Below, piece by piece: positions 29,106-38,273 of a DNA stretch of 64,000 nucleotides (position 1 is its first letter; each line of letters begins with the position of its first letter). Origin of the DNA: CAWCJL01 sp963795775. GTDB taxonomy: Bacteria > Acidobacteriota > Terriglobia > Terriglobales > Acidobacteriaceae. The notes beneath the pieces are model-generated. The model saw only the letters and a list, made by a program, of their open reading frames with translations, was not told where the DNA came from and ran no database searches. A program made the translations under genes and the position numbers. The stretch is from NCBI GenBank assembly GCA_963795775.1, contig CAWCJL010000005.1, positions 682,001-746,000 of the forward strand. The letters are read 5' to 3'.

Positions 29106-29591
29106 TCAGCAGAGAGCTGGTGCGGCGGTCGCCGTGTAAGCTTCGACGATCGTGGAGACTCGGGCCAACATCTCTCGGTAGGAGGCGATGCTGTTGCTTG
29201 TGCTTAGTGATGCCTTCGACTTCGACCGGGCAAAAGCATACGTGGCAATGGTGGATAGCACCGACAGGCGGATCTGGAAAGCATCAGCGCGCAGACAGCA
29301 GAGAAGCTCCTCATCGACGGCTTGACCGTGCTCCGCCGCGTAATCGGCGATCTCGACTAGCAGCGGAACCTGGCCATACAACGCCCATAATCCGCGCAGG
29401 CCGCCGATCCGGCCCCAAAGCTCTTCGATTGCTTCCTCAGCCACAGCGTGGACAGAATTCTGGTTGGCATGGAGACGTGCCACAAGATCCTCCCAACTAC
29501 GGCCGCGCTTTTTGCTCTGTCCGCGGCGCCAGATACACCCATAGAACAGCAGGAGAAGTGTTACTCCGATTTGGATCAGCGGGAAGTTCAT
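29106..29591 (-). CDS. Membrane-anchored helical protein, hypothetical
   Basis: A 161-aa protein with one N-terminal transmembrane helix ('PLIQIGVTLLLLFYGCIW') and a basic stop-transfer segment ('RRGQSKKRGRSWEDL'). A mostly helical cytoplasmic region follows ('HAVAEEAIEELWGRIGGLRGLW', 'VEIADYAAEHG', 'EELLCCLRADAFQIRL'). Leu/Ala/Glu-rich composition and frame integrity favour a genuine gene. No domain is recognised and no operon partner is evident. Confidence 0.65.
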   Translation of the reverse strand: MNFPLIQIGVTLLLLFYGCIWRRGQSKKRGRSWEDLVARLHANQNSVHAVAEEAIEELWGRIGGLRGLWALYGQVPLLVEIADYAAEHGQAVDEELLCCLRADAFQIRLSVLSTIATYAFARSKSKASLSTSNSIASYREMLARVSTIVEAYTATAAPALC

Positions 29592-29832
29592 AGCAAGAAC
29601 CTCATCCTAACGAGGGAGAGATCGATCCGGGAATACTCCTTTTCGGGGCGGTACTTCGGTCATAAGCGTTGGGCGCAGAGCGAGTATCGCTACCATCCGA
29701 TAAGCGGGCTATCGCTGAACACTTCCTGCACCGGGGAGAACGTGTCGGATCTCAACTTGTCCTAGAACCTCGCAGCGCAAACCGTTCAGCCCATCCTTCG
29801 GCTGAATCGAGACACAGGTGAGGCAAGATCGT

Positions 29833-30069
29833 ATGAATGCGCTGAGACGTGATTCCGAGATGGGAGAAGGAGCCAAACATCAGCTACTCGATATGAAGGC
29901 GCGTTTCGAGAGCGTGACCACAGCTGGCAAGCTCCGGGACGCGTTCAAAGCAGCGTCGGTGCTTGAGCAAGCTCCTGAAAACTCCGCTTCACACCTTTAT
30001 GCCGTTCACTATAACTTCGTCGCGTCCGGGATGGCGGCGATATGGATGTTGGGTCGTTGGAATGACTGA
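29833..30069 (+). CDS. Small helical protein, hypothetical
   Basis: A 78-residue candidate starting at ATG 29833 with GGTGAGG about 10 bp upstream. The sequence is helical ('AKHQLLDMKARFESVTTAGKLRDAFKAASVLEQ') and ends with a more hydrophobic stretch ('NFVASGMAAIWMLGRW'). No family is recognised. The ribosome-binding site and residue composition are better than in the surrounding frames. Confidence 0.45.
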   Translation: MNALRRDSEMGEGAKHQLLDMKARFESVTTAGKLRDAFKAASVLEQAPENSASHLYAVHYNFVASGMAAIWMLGRWND

Positions 30070-31036
30070 GGCATTCGTTGCCATGCAATCTGTTGAACTT
30101 TGATCCGCCGGCTGCTTGTCCTATCAGGAGAGAGCTGACACTCCTACGCTGAAATTGAGCACCGATTCTGGCGCCGTAGTCCCGCGAGTTATATTCCATT
30201 CGCAAGGAGCAGAGTGATGCTCCATCTGCCGCTGACTTGATGTGACGCTCTGCTTCTTACCAGTTCGGACTCTGCTTACGTGTCTCTGCCTCATGGCATC
30301 CGCTTCAACTCATTCAAGATCGATTTCGGCTCCGGAAGACCGAGCATCTGTCCCAGTGTCCAGACGCTCCCTGGCCCTCTTCTTTTGGCCATGATCTAGC
30401 CTCCGACCAGATGGGGCTGCCCCGATTGCACGCCATTCTGACCGTGCCCTCACAGCAACCGTTCGCGCCAGCAGGTACACGATCATCACGGCGATGATCA
30501 AGCGCTGCCGGTCAGCTTCCGAAACGCGTGTCTTACCCCATCCAGTTGTGCTCCCATAAGGAAGCTGAAATGCATCAACCGTTCGGCAAGAAACTCAAGC
30601 CATGCGCCCGCATGAGCTCTCTTCTGGGATCTCTTCCGCACCCAATGGCCATTGTGGACGCCGGAAGTGGCTCCGCTTTGGGCTTGTAATCGCTCTCAGA
30701 AGACGACCTCGAACCGCCGACGTCGTCTTCCTAGGATAGGGAATGCGGAGCAACAAGCACCTGCACGGTCATTGCGTACCCCGTGTGCCAGGGGGGCTGG
30801 ATCCGTCTAACGTGTGGGGCCAGATAGAGTCTCAACGACGCCGATATCTACAACTTAGGAGCTATATCTGCGTAACCTTTGTCCCGAGAAGTGCCGCGGA
30901 TGTGTAGCTGCTAATCCTTATTACATGATCAATCATGAGCCATGCTCTTGGACTCCAGAATACTCCTTGAGAATAAGGCGAGTGCCACGCCCCTCATCGC
31001 CTGTGCATCAATTCTCACCAGCCAGGGTGTTCTACT
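30070..31036. other. Gap of about 970 bp, nothing firm
   Basis: A 63-residue minus-strand frame (30310-30501, TTG start, N-terminal membrane segment) is the only candidate and is weak. The right end should carry the promoter for the TadG/TadE genes. Confidence 0.45.
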
Positions 31037-32461
31037 TTGACGCATGATCCCCCGCTCCGCAATTTATCCAAAACTGCGGGCAATACCATGCTCTTCGACT
31101 CAGTCGTTGAGCCACGGAACCGCTGTGATACGGGCGTCAATCCATTCAGTGCCGGTAATCAGCGATGCGCAGCTCCGAAGTGGCGACCTGACCTTCTTGT
31201 GGGGGAAGCCGGCTCTGTAACGATATTGGTAGCTGTTGCGATCGCCGCGATTCTCGGGATCATTGGTCTCGCCATCGACGTCGGACAACTGCGGTTAGCA
31301 AAACAACGGTTACAGACCACCGCAGACGCAGCCGCTCTCGCCGGAGCTCTAGAGCTCCGCTTTTGCGCGGGGACTGCAAACTGCAGCGTTCTAACCGCCG
31401 CAGCCCAGGACGCCTTGACCGAAAACGCGTTCACCGGCAGTACTCTCCTGACCAACTGCGCTGCAGGCAGCACGACGAGCTTGACTATTACCGTGAATAA
31501 TGGACCATGTGCGTTGGGAAGTGCAAACCCGCACAACGGCAATCTCGGCTACGTTGAGACTGTAATCTCTCAGCCGCAGCCCACCTACTTTGTGCGTATC
31601 CTGGGTATCACCTCAGTGCTGATCCAGGCAAGAGCAGAGGCATCTCCGGCTTCCAGCCATAATTGTGTCTACACGTTGGGCGCGTCGGGAACAGACATTC
31701 TCATCAATGGCTCTGGCAACCTTACAATGCAAAGCTGCGGGGTTGTAGATGATTCGAGCGCGAGCCAAGCATTGCTCGTTAATGGGAGCGCCCATGTTCT
31801 AGCCAGATCCATTGGCATAGTTGGGCATTATCAAGTGAATGGTTCCGTGGTGCTGAAGCCAACGCCCAACGTCGGAATCACTTCCGTGAGCGATCCGTTA
31901 GCTTCACTCCCGTCCCCCACCTTTTCCGCAAATAGCTGCCAAGCGAACCCGAGCATAAATGGAAGCGGCAGCTTTTCCATCGGACCGGCCATAGCCGGAG
32001 GGACTGTATGTTACAAGGGACTTACGATCAATGGAACACCTAACGTAACATTATCCCCAGGACTCTACATTATCGATGGTGCCGTTGTGCTAAACGGGTC
32101 GGGTTCCATCACGGGGACAGGGGTGACGCTCTACTTCCCATCCGGCGGCTCTTATACAGATAATGGAAGCGAAACGTTGAATCTCACAGCCCCGACCAGC
32201 GGGACCTACGACGGAATATTGTTCTATCAGGACAGGAGCAATAAGCAGCAAGTGATTTTCAATGGCTCCTCTAACTCATCCATCAATGGGATCTTCTATG
32301 CGCCAAGTGCGAGTGTAACCATCAACGGATCCGGTAGCACGACATGGTACACATCCCTGATATTTGGGTCCCTTACCTTCAACGGCAGCGGGACGATAAA
32401 GGACTACTCGACGATCAATCTGTCATCGCCGCTAAATTCTGGTGCGGTGCTGACCCAATGA
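31037..32461 (+). CDS. TadG-like protein (Flp/Tad pilus-associated) with a repetitive C-terminal half
   Basis: The N-terminus matches the TadE/TadG-like module: a single transmembrane helix 'GSVTILVAVAIAAILGIIGLAIDVGQ', then 'LRLAKQRLQTTADAAALAGALEL'. The segment to about residue 205 is the usual TadG pseudopilin-like region. From about residue 215 to 470 the protein is built from recurring 'I-N-G-S-G' type units (for example 'ILINGSGNLTM', 'LLVNGSAHVL', 'VVLNGSGSITG', 'VTINGSGSTTW', 'LTFNGSGTIKD'). This looks like a beta-solenoid exposed outside the membrane. The start is uncertain: TTG 31037 or ATG 31088. It is translationally coupled to the next gene by an ATGA overlap. Confidence 0.82.
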   Translation: MTHDPPLRNLSKTAGNTMLFDSVVEPRNRCDTGVNPFSAGNQRCAAPKWRPDLLVGEAGSVTILVAVAIAAILGIIGLAIDVGQLRLAKQRLQTTADAAALAGALELRFCAGTANCSVLTAAAQDALTENAFTGSTLLTNCAAGSTTSLTITVNNGPCALGSANPHNGNLGYVETVISQPQPTYFVRILGITSVLIQARAEASPASSHNCVYTLGASGTDILINGSGNLTMQSCGVVDDSSASQALLVNGSAHVLARSIGIVGHYQVNGSVVLKPTPNVGITSVSDPLASLPSPTFSANSCQANPSINGSGSFSIGPAIAGGTVCYKGLTINGTPNVTLSPGLYIIDGAVVLNGSGSITGTGVTLYFPSGGSYTDNGSETLNLTAPTSGTYDGILFYQDRSNKQQVIFNGSSNSSINGIFYAPSASVTINGSGSTTWYTSLIFGSLTFNGSGTIKDYSTINLSSPLNSGAVLTQ

Positions 32462-33009
32462 TCGTCATGAGCCGATTCAGAGCGAATACGGTCGGTTACC
32501 GCGTCGACGTGGACCAGTACCGTGGCAGGAACGGAGTTAACTTCTATACCGCAGCATCTCGCTCCCTTCGTCAGTTGTCCTCCGAAGGAGGATCGAGCCT
32601 TCTAGAAATGGCCTTAGTTCTGCCTTTCTTGTTCCTGCTGGTCTTTGGCGTCGTCGACTTTGGAAGAGCCTACTATCTGGCTATAGAGGTATCTCAAGCT
32701 GCGAACTCAGCTGCCCTCTATGGTTCACAGGATCCGACGGACATCACTGGGATGCAGAATGCAGCAGTCGCGGATGCGAAAGACGTGCCGAACTTCGCCA
32801 CGTCCTCGGTTACGGCAAGCTATGGTTGTGAGTGTTCGGATGGGTCGTCACCTGTGGCCAGTTGTTCCACAGTTCCTACCTGCGCCACCAATGTCATAAC
32901 CTATGTTCAGGTAGACACGGCGGCAACTTACAACTCGTTGTTTACCTACCCGGGCATCCCATCCTCTATGACTCTACACGGTAGTGCGAGATTGCGAGCG
33001 GGTAGATAA
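32458..33009 (+). CDS. TadE-like pilus assembly protein
   Basis: A 183-aa TadE-family minor pseudopilin. The diagnostic segment is 'SEGGSSLLEMALVLPFLFLLVFGVVDFGRAYYLAIEVSQAANSAALYG', with the Glu-containing hydrophobic helix that would insert into the inner membrane. A Cys-containing periplasmic domain follows ('CECSDG', 'CSTVPTCATN'). The ATG at 32458 overlaps the upstream stop as ATGA; an alternative ATG is at 32467. No TadA ATPase, TadB/C platform, CpaB or RcpA gene is in the window, so this is a satellite locus. Confidence 0.85.
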   Translation: MIVMSRFRANTVGYRVDVDQYRGRNGVNFYTAASRSLRQLSSEGGSSLLEMALVLPFLFLLVFGVVDFGRAYYLAIEVSQAANSAALYGSQDPTDITGMQNAAVADAKDVPNFATSSVTASYGCECSDGSSPVASCSTVPTCATNVITYVQVDTAATYNSLFTYPGIPSSMTLHGSARLRAGR

Positions 33010-33075
33010 TGCTAGCTGGCGTCGAGGAATAACACACCTAAATAGCCCAACGGCGTGAGATGAGGATAGAAAGGG

Positions 33076-33606
33076 ATGCCAGAGAAACATCAGCGGCGCC
33101 TAACGACGCTGCATAGATTAGTGAGAAAAGCCGCTTGCGAGCGGGGTGAAGAGCTGGTCGAGTTTGCAATAGTATGCGTAATCTTAGTGTCATGCATTTG
33201 TGGCATCATGGGTATCGCACAAGCCTGCTACGCATATCACTTCACTTCGTACGCTTCGCGCGAAGCCACGCGGTACGCGAAGGTGAGAGGCTCCACCTGG
33301 GGCGGCACGACGTGTGCTAGTGCTCTGAGTGTCAGTTGCAACGCGACCAGTGTTAATGTAACCAGTCTTGTACAGAGTATCGTGCCCCCAGGGATCAGCT
33401 CAGGTTCGGCGCTGGTGGTGACGACCACCTGGCCGGGTACCGGACTGGCGGGCTCTGCTGTCACCTGTGATACAACAAACGGAAACAACAGCCCCGGTTG
33501 CCTTGTAACCGTTCAAGTGAGCTACTCCTTCTCTTACGGGATGGGCTTCTTGCCTGCGTCTGTCCAGATGTTCAAGAGCACATCTCAAGCCGTGATTATG
33601 CAATGA
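33076..33606 (+). CDS. TadE-like pilus assembly protein, second copy
   Basis: A 176-aa TadE-like protein with 'CERGEELVEFAIVCVILVSCICGIMGIAQACYAYHFTSYASREATRYA'. The transmembrane helix begins directly after the Glu pair. A Thr/Ser-rich periplasmic domain of about 110 residues with four Cys follows. The ATG at 33076 has AAAGGG immediately upstream and GAGG at 33061. It follows the first TadE gene by 66 bp in the same orientation. It is divergent from that TadE apart from the helix, so it is not a recent duplication. Confidence 0.83.
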   Translation: MPEKHQRRLTTLHRLVRKAACERGEELVEFAIVCVILVSCICGIMGIAQACYAYHFTSYASREATRYAKVRGSTWGGTTCASALSVSCNATSVNVTSLVQSIVPPGISSGSALVVTTTWPGTGLAGSAVTCDTTNGNNSPGCLVTVQVSYSFSYGMGFLPASVQMFKSTSQAVIMQ

Positions 33607-33720
33607 GCCGCCATCCAACAAGTCCCACGAATCCATAGGACTAAGGGTCGCAACGTTCAGCGTAGCCCTATTGGCCGCAAACCAAATAGGCACACGATCA
33701 GGCCTCTTCTCCTTCGGGCC

Positions 33721-33849
33721 AGATACTTCGCCATCAGCATGGGACGGTTGTCAGCTCCGGGCCCATTACGATTTGGGTACTCTGATCAAAGCAATCCACA
33801 GAGCGTCAACCTGTACAGCTATGGACTGAACAACACCGGGGATTTCTGA
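33721..33849 (+). pseudogene. Fragment of an RHS repeat-associated core domain
   Basis: A 42-codon plus-strand frame reads 'RYFAISMGRLSAPGPLRFGYSDQ', then 'SNPQSVNLYSYGLNN'. It matches the RHS core pattern 'RYY...GRF.SPDP.....NPQSLNLYSYV.NNP'. It has no start codon context, is cut before the core's end by TGA 33847-33849, and has no upstream YD repeats, so it is a scrap of a larger toxin-type gene. Confidence 0.6.
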
Positions 33850-33932
33850 TGCAGGCTCATCGCGACGTGACCCAAACTGGTCTATGTGGAAAAGGCGGCC
33901 ATTTGTTCCACTGTTCCGGTGTGCTGGAAGGA

Positions 33933-34214
33933 CTAATGCGTGTCTACTGTGCTGATGTCAGTTTCGCGGCTGGGCAGATGAGAGAAAACGCTAGCCGCCC
34001 GGGTTCTGCCTGGCCCACAGCGCTTCTTCTGGGCAGCGGCGATTTTGTCGCGCGGATCGGGTGAGAGTGTGCGCTGGCGGCTGGCCGCCTTCTTGGCGGC
34101 CGGCCAGATGGTCGGCCGTTCCGGCTTCACCTCTGCGCCCGTAAGCAAGCTGCGGGCCTGCTGTTAGGGAGCGATTTCCTGATCGATCTGGGTTAGAAGA
34201 GCATTGATAGTCAT
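33933..34214 (-). pseudogene. Small Lys/Arg-rich, histone-like conserved protein interrupted by a stop codon
   Basis: Read from ATG 34214: 'MTINALLTQIDQEIAP', then TAA (34164-34166), then in the same frame 'QQARSLLTGAEV' and 'PAAKKAASRQRTLSPDPRDKIAAAQKKR'. The pattern of 'MTI..LL.QID.EIARLQQAR.LL' plus 'KRRTLSPEAR.KIAAAQK.RWA' is a familiar small hypothetical/H-NS-like protein of soil bacteria (recalled, unchecked). The in-frame stop and the loss of the usual 'RWAK' ending indicate a pseudogene. Confidence 0.6.
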
Positions 34215-36104
34215 GGTGACACAACGGCTCTTTGACATGTGAGAGGGAGGTTGCAGGGGAGGGAACGGCATCGCCCGCCGCCCCCTTTCGGGCGCAACGC
34301 CAACCGGACTGCTGATGCAATTCCCCCAATGGCTAAACTGATCCATATCAAGCGGACGTCAGGCCGCTCCATGCCCGCGGCCTGAGCCAATCGTTTCCGG
34401 ATCGCGGCCGTGACCAGGAGTGGCTGCGGGGAGCGGACATCCATCGCCTTTTCGTGGGTTCCTGTTTGAAGCAGCGGCCTTCATGGGAGTCGGCGTCTTC
34501 CCTTCATTCGGGCTGCGGCCTTCTTCGGTTGGGGTTGCGGGCCGGAAAGGTGACCTCCGTCTCGGCCAGGAGATCAATCTCGCCATCGCAATTGGATTTA
34601 GAAGAAGTCGAGGAAAAGAACCGCCGCAACTTTGAACAATAAGACCCAAAGCAGCCCCCCCGCTACTGTAGCCAGTAGAATAGGGACGAGTGGGGAAGCT
34701 TCCACAGATGGATTTGAAGACTGCGGGAAAGTTTCGAGCCCAGATCCCTGGCCCGGGATCAGTGAGGCTTGGTGAAGCGAAAGCGCAGGCACGGCCGGAA
34801 CTGATGTACTCACGAGGAGCTCCCATCGTTGCTCAGATCTGAATCTAGTCTGCCACCCGTCCCTCCGTTGAGCGAAGTGCCCGGAAGTTGTAGATCACGG
34901 TTTGATTGAAAGAACAAGCGCCTCATTTCCCATATGGCGTCCCCTCCCTTCCTGCCAGGCTGAACTCCTCGGTGCTCTCGGCAGGCTCCGAACCTCCGTG
35001 ACGACCTGGCCCATGCCCATGGCGTTCGAGGTCGCCGGAGGGACCGAACAACGGACTGTAGGTCCAGTACGCATCCTGCATTGCCCCATGGCGCTTGAGG
35101 GGGGTACCACCCCGTTCTGGATGAACAAGAGCCACCGGTGGTCCGTTCATTACGGAATAGGGCTGTGCGCCCATGAGCGGCCCGGCATCCTGCCAGCACT
35201 CGCGCGCTTCCGGACGCCCGCAGGGTGCTTGTCCGCGCCCACAAGTGTCCGGTAAGCGTCGTTATAGGACTGGAGTCCACCACGCGGCGCCATATCGCCG
35301 CGGAATACTGGCGTCCGAGTATCAGGTCCGGGCATTATCGGGGGCTAGTTCCGCCGTAGACGAGCCCTTAAGCAAAGCTCCTGAAGAACTTGGAGCTGTT
35401 TCTCACCAGGGGTGTTCTCGTATCGAGAGTCTCATTTTCCCCTCTTCCGGAACATCGCGCCATGGAGAACGCAGCGCTTTCCCCGCTTACTGTCGGCGTT
35501 TCTTCAACGTGACGTCCGGGTGGTTTCGGCCGACGCATACAGGCGCTTCAGGCCGAGATTGTCGGCAAAGCGGCGGGAGTCTCCCCCATTTGCTAGATGG
35601 AGGGAAACTCACAGTGTATAGGTTCATCATGGCGAGAGTGATTTTTTCGCCAGCGATGAATGCGACAGGTGCTGGATCAAGCGCAACCGCGTGTGGACTT
35701 TTGATTCCGGCGATCGGCACACGCTTGATGATCTTGTTCGTGCGGGAGCGATAGCGGCCAGCAGCTCCACTCCGTGAACCGCAACCAGGATGTGCCCGGA
35801 AACCGATCGAAGACCGTGTACCCGCACCGCTGAGCTAAGGGTAGGCCACTCGCGGTATCTTCTAGCCATCCAGCGAGTGCTACAACGAAGGTTGCAGAAA
35901 CAAGGTGATGGACACCGATTACAGTAAAAGCAGTACCAGCGTCCCTTAGGAATGTGAGTTGGTGACCGCTGGGGCGACAGCCGCAGCGAAACGCAGCTGC
36001 GTCTTCCTTCGCAGGCTCTGTTCACCGATGCAAGGGTGTGATCTCAGGGTCGAAGTCCCTTCCTGCTGAGCACGTGCTTAGATCTCATTCTCAGGTCATT
36101 GTTC
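34215..36104. other. 1.9-kb stretch with no supported gene
   Basis: Frames of up to about 190 codons on both strands lack motifs and plausible starts. The end (about 35.9-36.1 kb) should contain the histidine kinase promoter, but no consensus was picked out. Confidence 0.45.
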
Positions 36105-37604
36105 ATGCATCCAATGTACGATCCGGTCCGGGTAGTTATTTCGATCATCATCGCGGTCTTTTTTGCCTTTGTTTCGTTTGAGGCGGTGGACAGTATCCAA
36201 AGGGGTCCAGGTCGATTTGCGTGGACCTGCAGCGGCGGATTGACTCTCGGAATGGGAATCTGGTCCATGCATTTTATCGGCATGAACGCATATACCGTCT
36301 CCGTGCCGATTCTTTATAGCGTAAAGCTCACAATCCTTTCGGCAGTACCCGCAATTGCGGCCTCATGCTTCGCGCTTCACCTGGCTTCTGCGCTGCTACG
36401 GCCACGCGTTCTCACCTACGCGTCGGTTCTGATGGGAAGCGGCATCACCACTATGCATTACGTAGGGATGGCCGCCGCCAACTTCCAACCGCGCCCCACA
36501 TGGAAGCCGGGCATGGTGCTCCTATCATTCCTCGTCTCCATTGTGGCTTCAGCGATTGCGCTCAAATCGTACTCATTCTGCTTTGGCCGCAAGCAGTTGA
36601 CGGTGAAGCGTCAGCTTGCTGCCGCGCTGGTCATAGCTGGCGGAATATGCGGCATGCACTACGTGGGCATGGCCGCTATGTGTCTTCCGCATCATCTTGT
36701 GGCCACCTCTGAGGGTGCGGGCTATGTCACCGGGAACGTGCTCGCGCAAATCGGCATCTGGACAGCACTGGTGATGCTGTTTTCCGTTCTCATTGTTTCC
36801 CGTGACCAGAAGCAGCGCTGGGTGGAGGCGCTCAATGCCGAGCGCCTCGCCGCCCTCGAGGCTGCGCGAAAGTCCGAAAAGCTGATCCTGGCCGGTAAGC
36901 TGTCGGCTTCTATCGCGCACGAGATCAATAATCCACTAGGGGCGCTGATGAATTTGGTTTACCTGGCCCAACATGAGCCTGCGTCGACCCCCCAGCAGGC
37001 AGAGTATCTCGAAGGAGTGCAAAGCGAGCTTCAGAGGGTCTCACAAATCACGACTCACGCGCTCAAGTTCTACCGGCAATCTGCAAAACCGGCACCCGTA
37101 TCGCTCAATGCCCTGGTGGAATCAGTGCTTGCTCTTTTCGCCGGCAGGATCACCGAAATCGGCGCTCTCATCGAAGTTCGTTCCAGGGAAATTCCTCAAG
37201 TGATCTGCTGTGAAGGCGAGATCCGGCAAGTGCTTACCAACCTGGTTGTGAACGCGCTGGACGCGCTTGCTGGGCAGCCCGGGGGAAGGCTGCTCGTGAC
37301 CACAAAGGTCCTGGGGGAGCAAGTTGTCATTTCCATTGCTGATACCGGCGGTGGCATAACGGCAGCGGCCCGAGCTAAAGTGTTTGAACCCTTCTTCACG
37401 ACCAAGGAGGACCGTGGCACAGGATTAGGGCTGTGGGTGAGCAAGGAGATCGTTGACCGCCATTCGGGGTCTCTCGCCTTGCGGAGCAGTACCAGTGGCA
37501 CCGTTTTCCAGCTGCGACTTCCCACAAACCCACAACAGGAACGGCCGATCGAGCGCACAGCAGCTTCTCCCAAGCTGGACTTGACCGTGGGGGTTTTAGC
37601 ATAG
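36105..37604 (+). CDS. MHYT-domain sensor histidine kinase
   Basis: An inner-membrane sensor kinase of about 499 aa. The N-terminal 240 residues form a seven-helix MHYT domain with three copies of the motif (one 'MHFIGM' near residue 55, two 'MHYVGM'), proposed in the family to bind metal and sense gases such as O2, CO or NO. A short linker leads to HisKA with the phosphorylated His in 'SIAHEINNPLG' (about residue 272). HATPase_c follows: 'NLVVNALDALAG', 'ISIADTGGGI', 'FEPFFTTKEDRGTGLGLWVSKEIVDRH'. The start is ATG 36105 (or 36114); a TTG at 36099 is less likely. No response regulator is adjacent. Its last 35 codons and the following DNA recur at 44.1 kb. Confidence 0.9.
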   Translation: MHPMYDPVRVVISIIIAVFFAFVSFEAVDSIQRGPGRFAWTCSGGLTLGMGIWSMHFIGMNAYTVSVPILYSVKLTILSAVPAIAASCFALHLASALLRPRVLTYASVLMGSGITTMHYVGMAAANFQPRPTWKPGMVLLSFLVSIVASAIALKSYSFCFGRKQLTVKRQLAAALVIAGGICGMHYVGMAAMCLPHHLVATSEGAGYVTGNVLAQIGIWTALVMLFSVLIVSRDQKQRWVEALNAERLAALEAARKSEKLILAGKLSASIAHEINNPLGALMNLVYLAQHEPASTPQQAEYLEGVQSELQRVSQITTHALKFYRQSAKPAPVSLNALVESVLALFAGRITEIGALIEVRSREIPQVICCEGEIRQVLTNLVVNALDALAGQPGGRLLVTTKVLGEQVVISIADTGGGITAAARAKVFEPFFTTKEDRGTGLGLWVSKEIVDRHSGSLALRSSTSGTVFQLRLPTNPQQERPIERTAASPKLDLTVGVLA

Positions 37605-37640
37605 AAGGGCAACCAGAACAGCACCTGGGCGGGGCTCGGC
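37499..37640 (+). repeat. Direct repeat copy 1 (3' end of histidine kinase plus downstream DNA)
   Basis: The sequence from CACCGTTTTCCAGCT through the kinase stop codon to GGGCTCGGC recurs at 44075-44216 in the same orientation, with about 15 mismatches in 142 bp by eye. The match continues about 35 bp past the stop, so it is a DNA duplication and not only protein conservation. Confidence 0.8.
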
Positions 37641-38273
37641 CCAGCGGCCAGCAGATCGATCCCGGTTCCTCGCAGGAGATTGCGGCTGCCGACCAGCCCG
37701 GCGGTGGACGCGAATCCGGTTGCCACTGCACGGATACGAGCGGAACCCGGTCATACGGACCTGCCCGCGGTTGCCGCCCGCAAGACAAGGCCTCGGACGC
37801 GTATCAACTGACCCAGACCCTACCGTTCTCGGCTCCCAGAGGTGTTTTCTCGGGTGCTCGCCTAGGCAGCGCCTGGACATTCTGGATGCCGCTCTCGCTC
37901 GGTCCTGCGGGTCTACGCCTCACCAGGTACAACGCGCGAAGCTCCCTTTTTCCGCCTCTCACGACAGCCGGCTCACTCATGGCCAGCTTCGTTGCCACAC
38001 GCTATGAGAAAGGCCGATCGGCGGGCCCAGCCGCATCTTGCCCCGATGCAGATGCGAAGGTGACTCAACCTTGCTCACACGACCCAGAACGTATCACTGG
38101 CCACGACAGGTAACAGGGCTCAATAAGCGGCTTGCCCTAATAGAATTGATTGAAGATGGATTCTACCTGGACAGCGTGAGAAAGTTAAGCCAAAGCGGCC
38201 ACGCCAGGTGGCATGGACCACAGAGGCTCTTTCGTCTTGGCAACCCAGAATCATGCGGGATCAGCTTCCGGTG
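37641..38273. other. Gap of about 630 bp with no supported gene
   Basis: Short frames only. The convergent genes on either side (kinase plus, MFS minus) would need terminators here; no strong hairpin with T-run was seen. Confidence 0.4.

Noticed and set aside
31680..32420. Short recurring motif in the DNA as a possible CRISPR or tandem-repeat array
   Set aside because: The recurrence is at protein level (I-N-G-S-G units) with irregular spacing inside one reading frame; there are no constant repeats with unique spacers.
35173..35754. A 193-codon plus-strand frame in the 34-36 kb gap
   Set aside because: No family pattern, no ribosome-binding site, composition typical of noncoding GC-rich DNA.
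37600..37612. GGGCAACCA just after the kinase stop as a second copy of the tRNA 3' end
   Set aside because: Only nine bases match and no T-arm precedes them; chance similarity.
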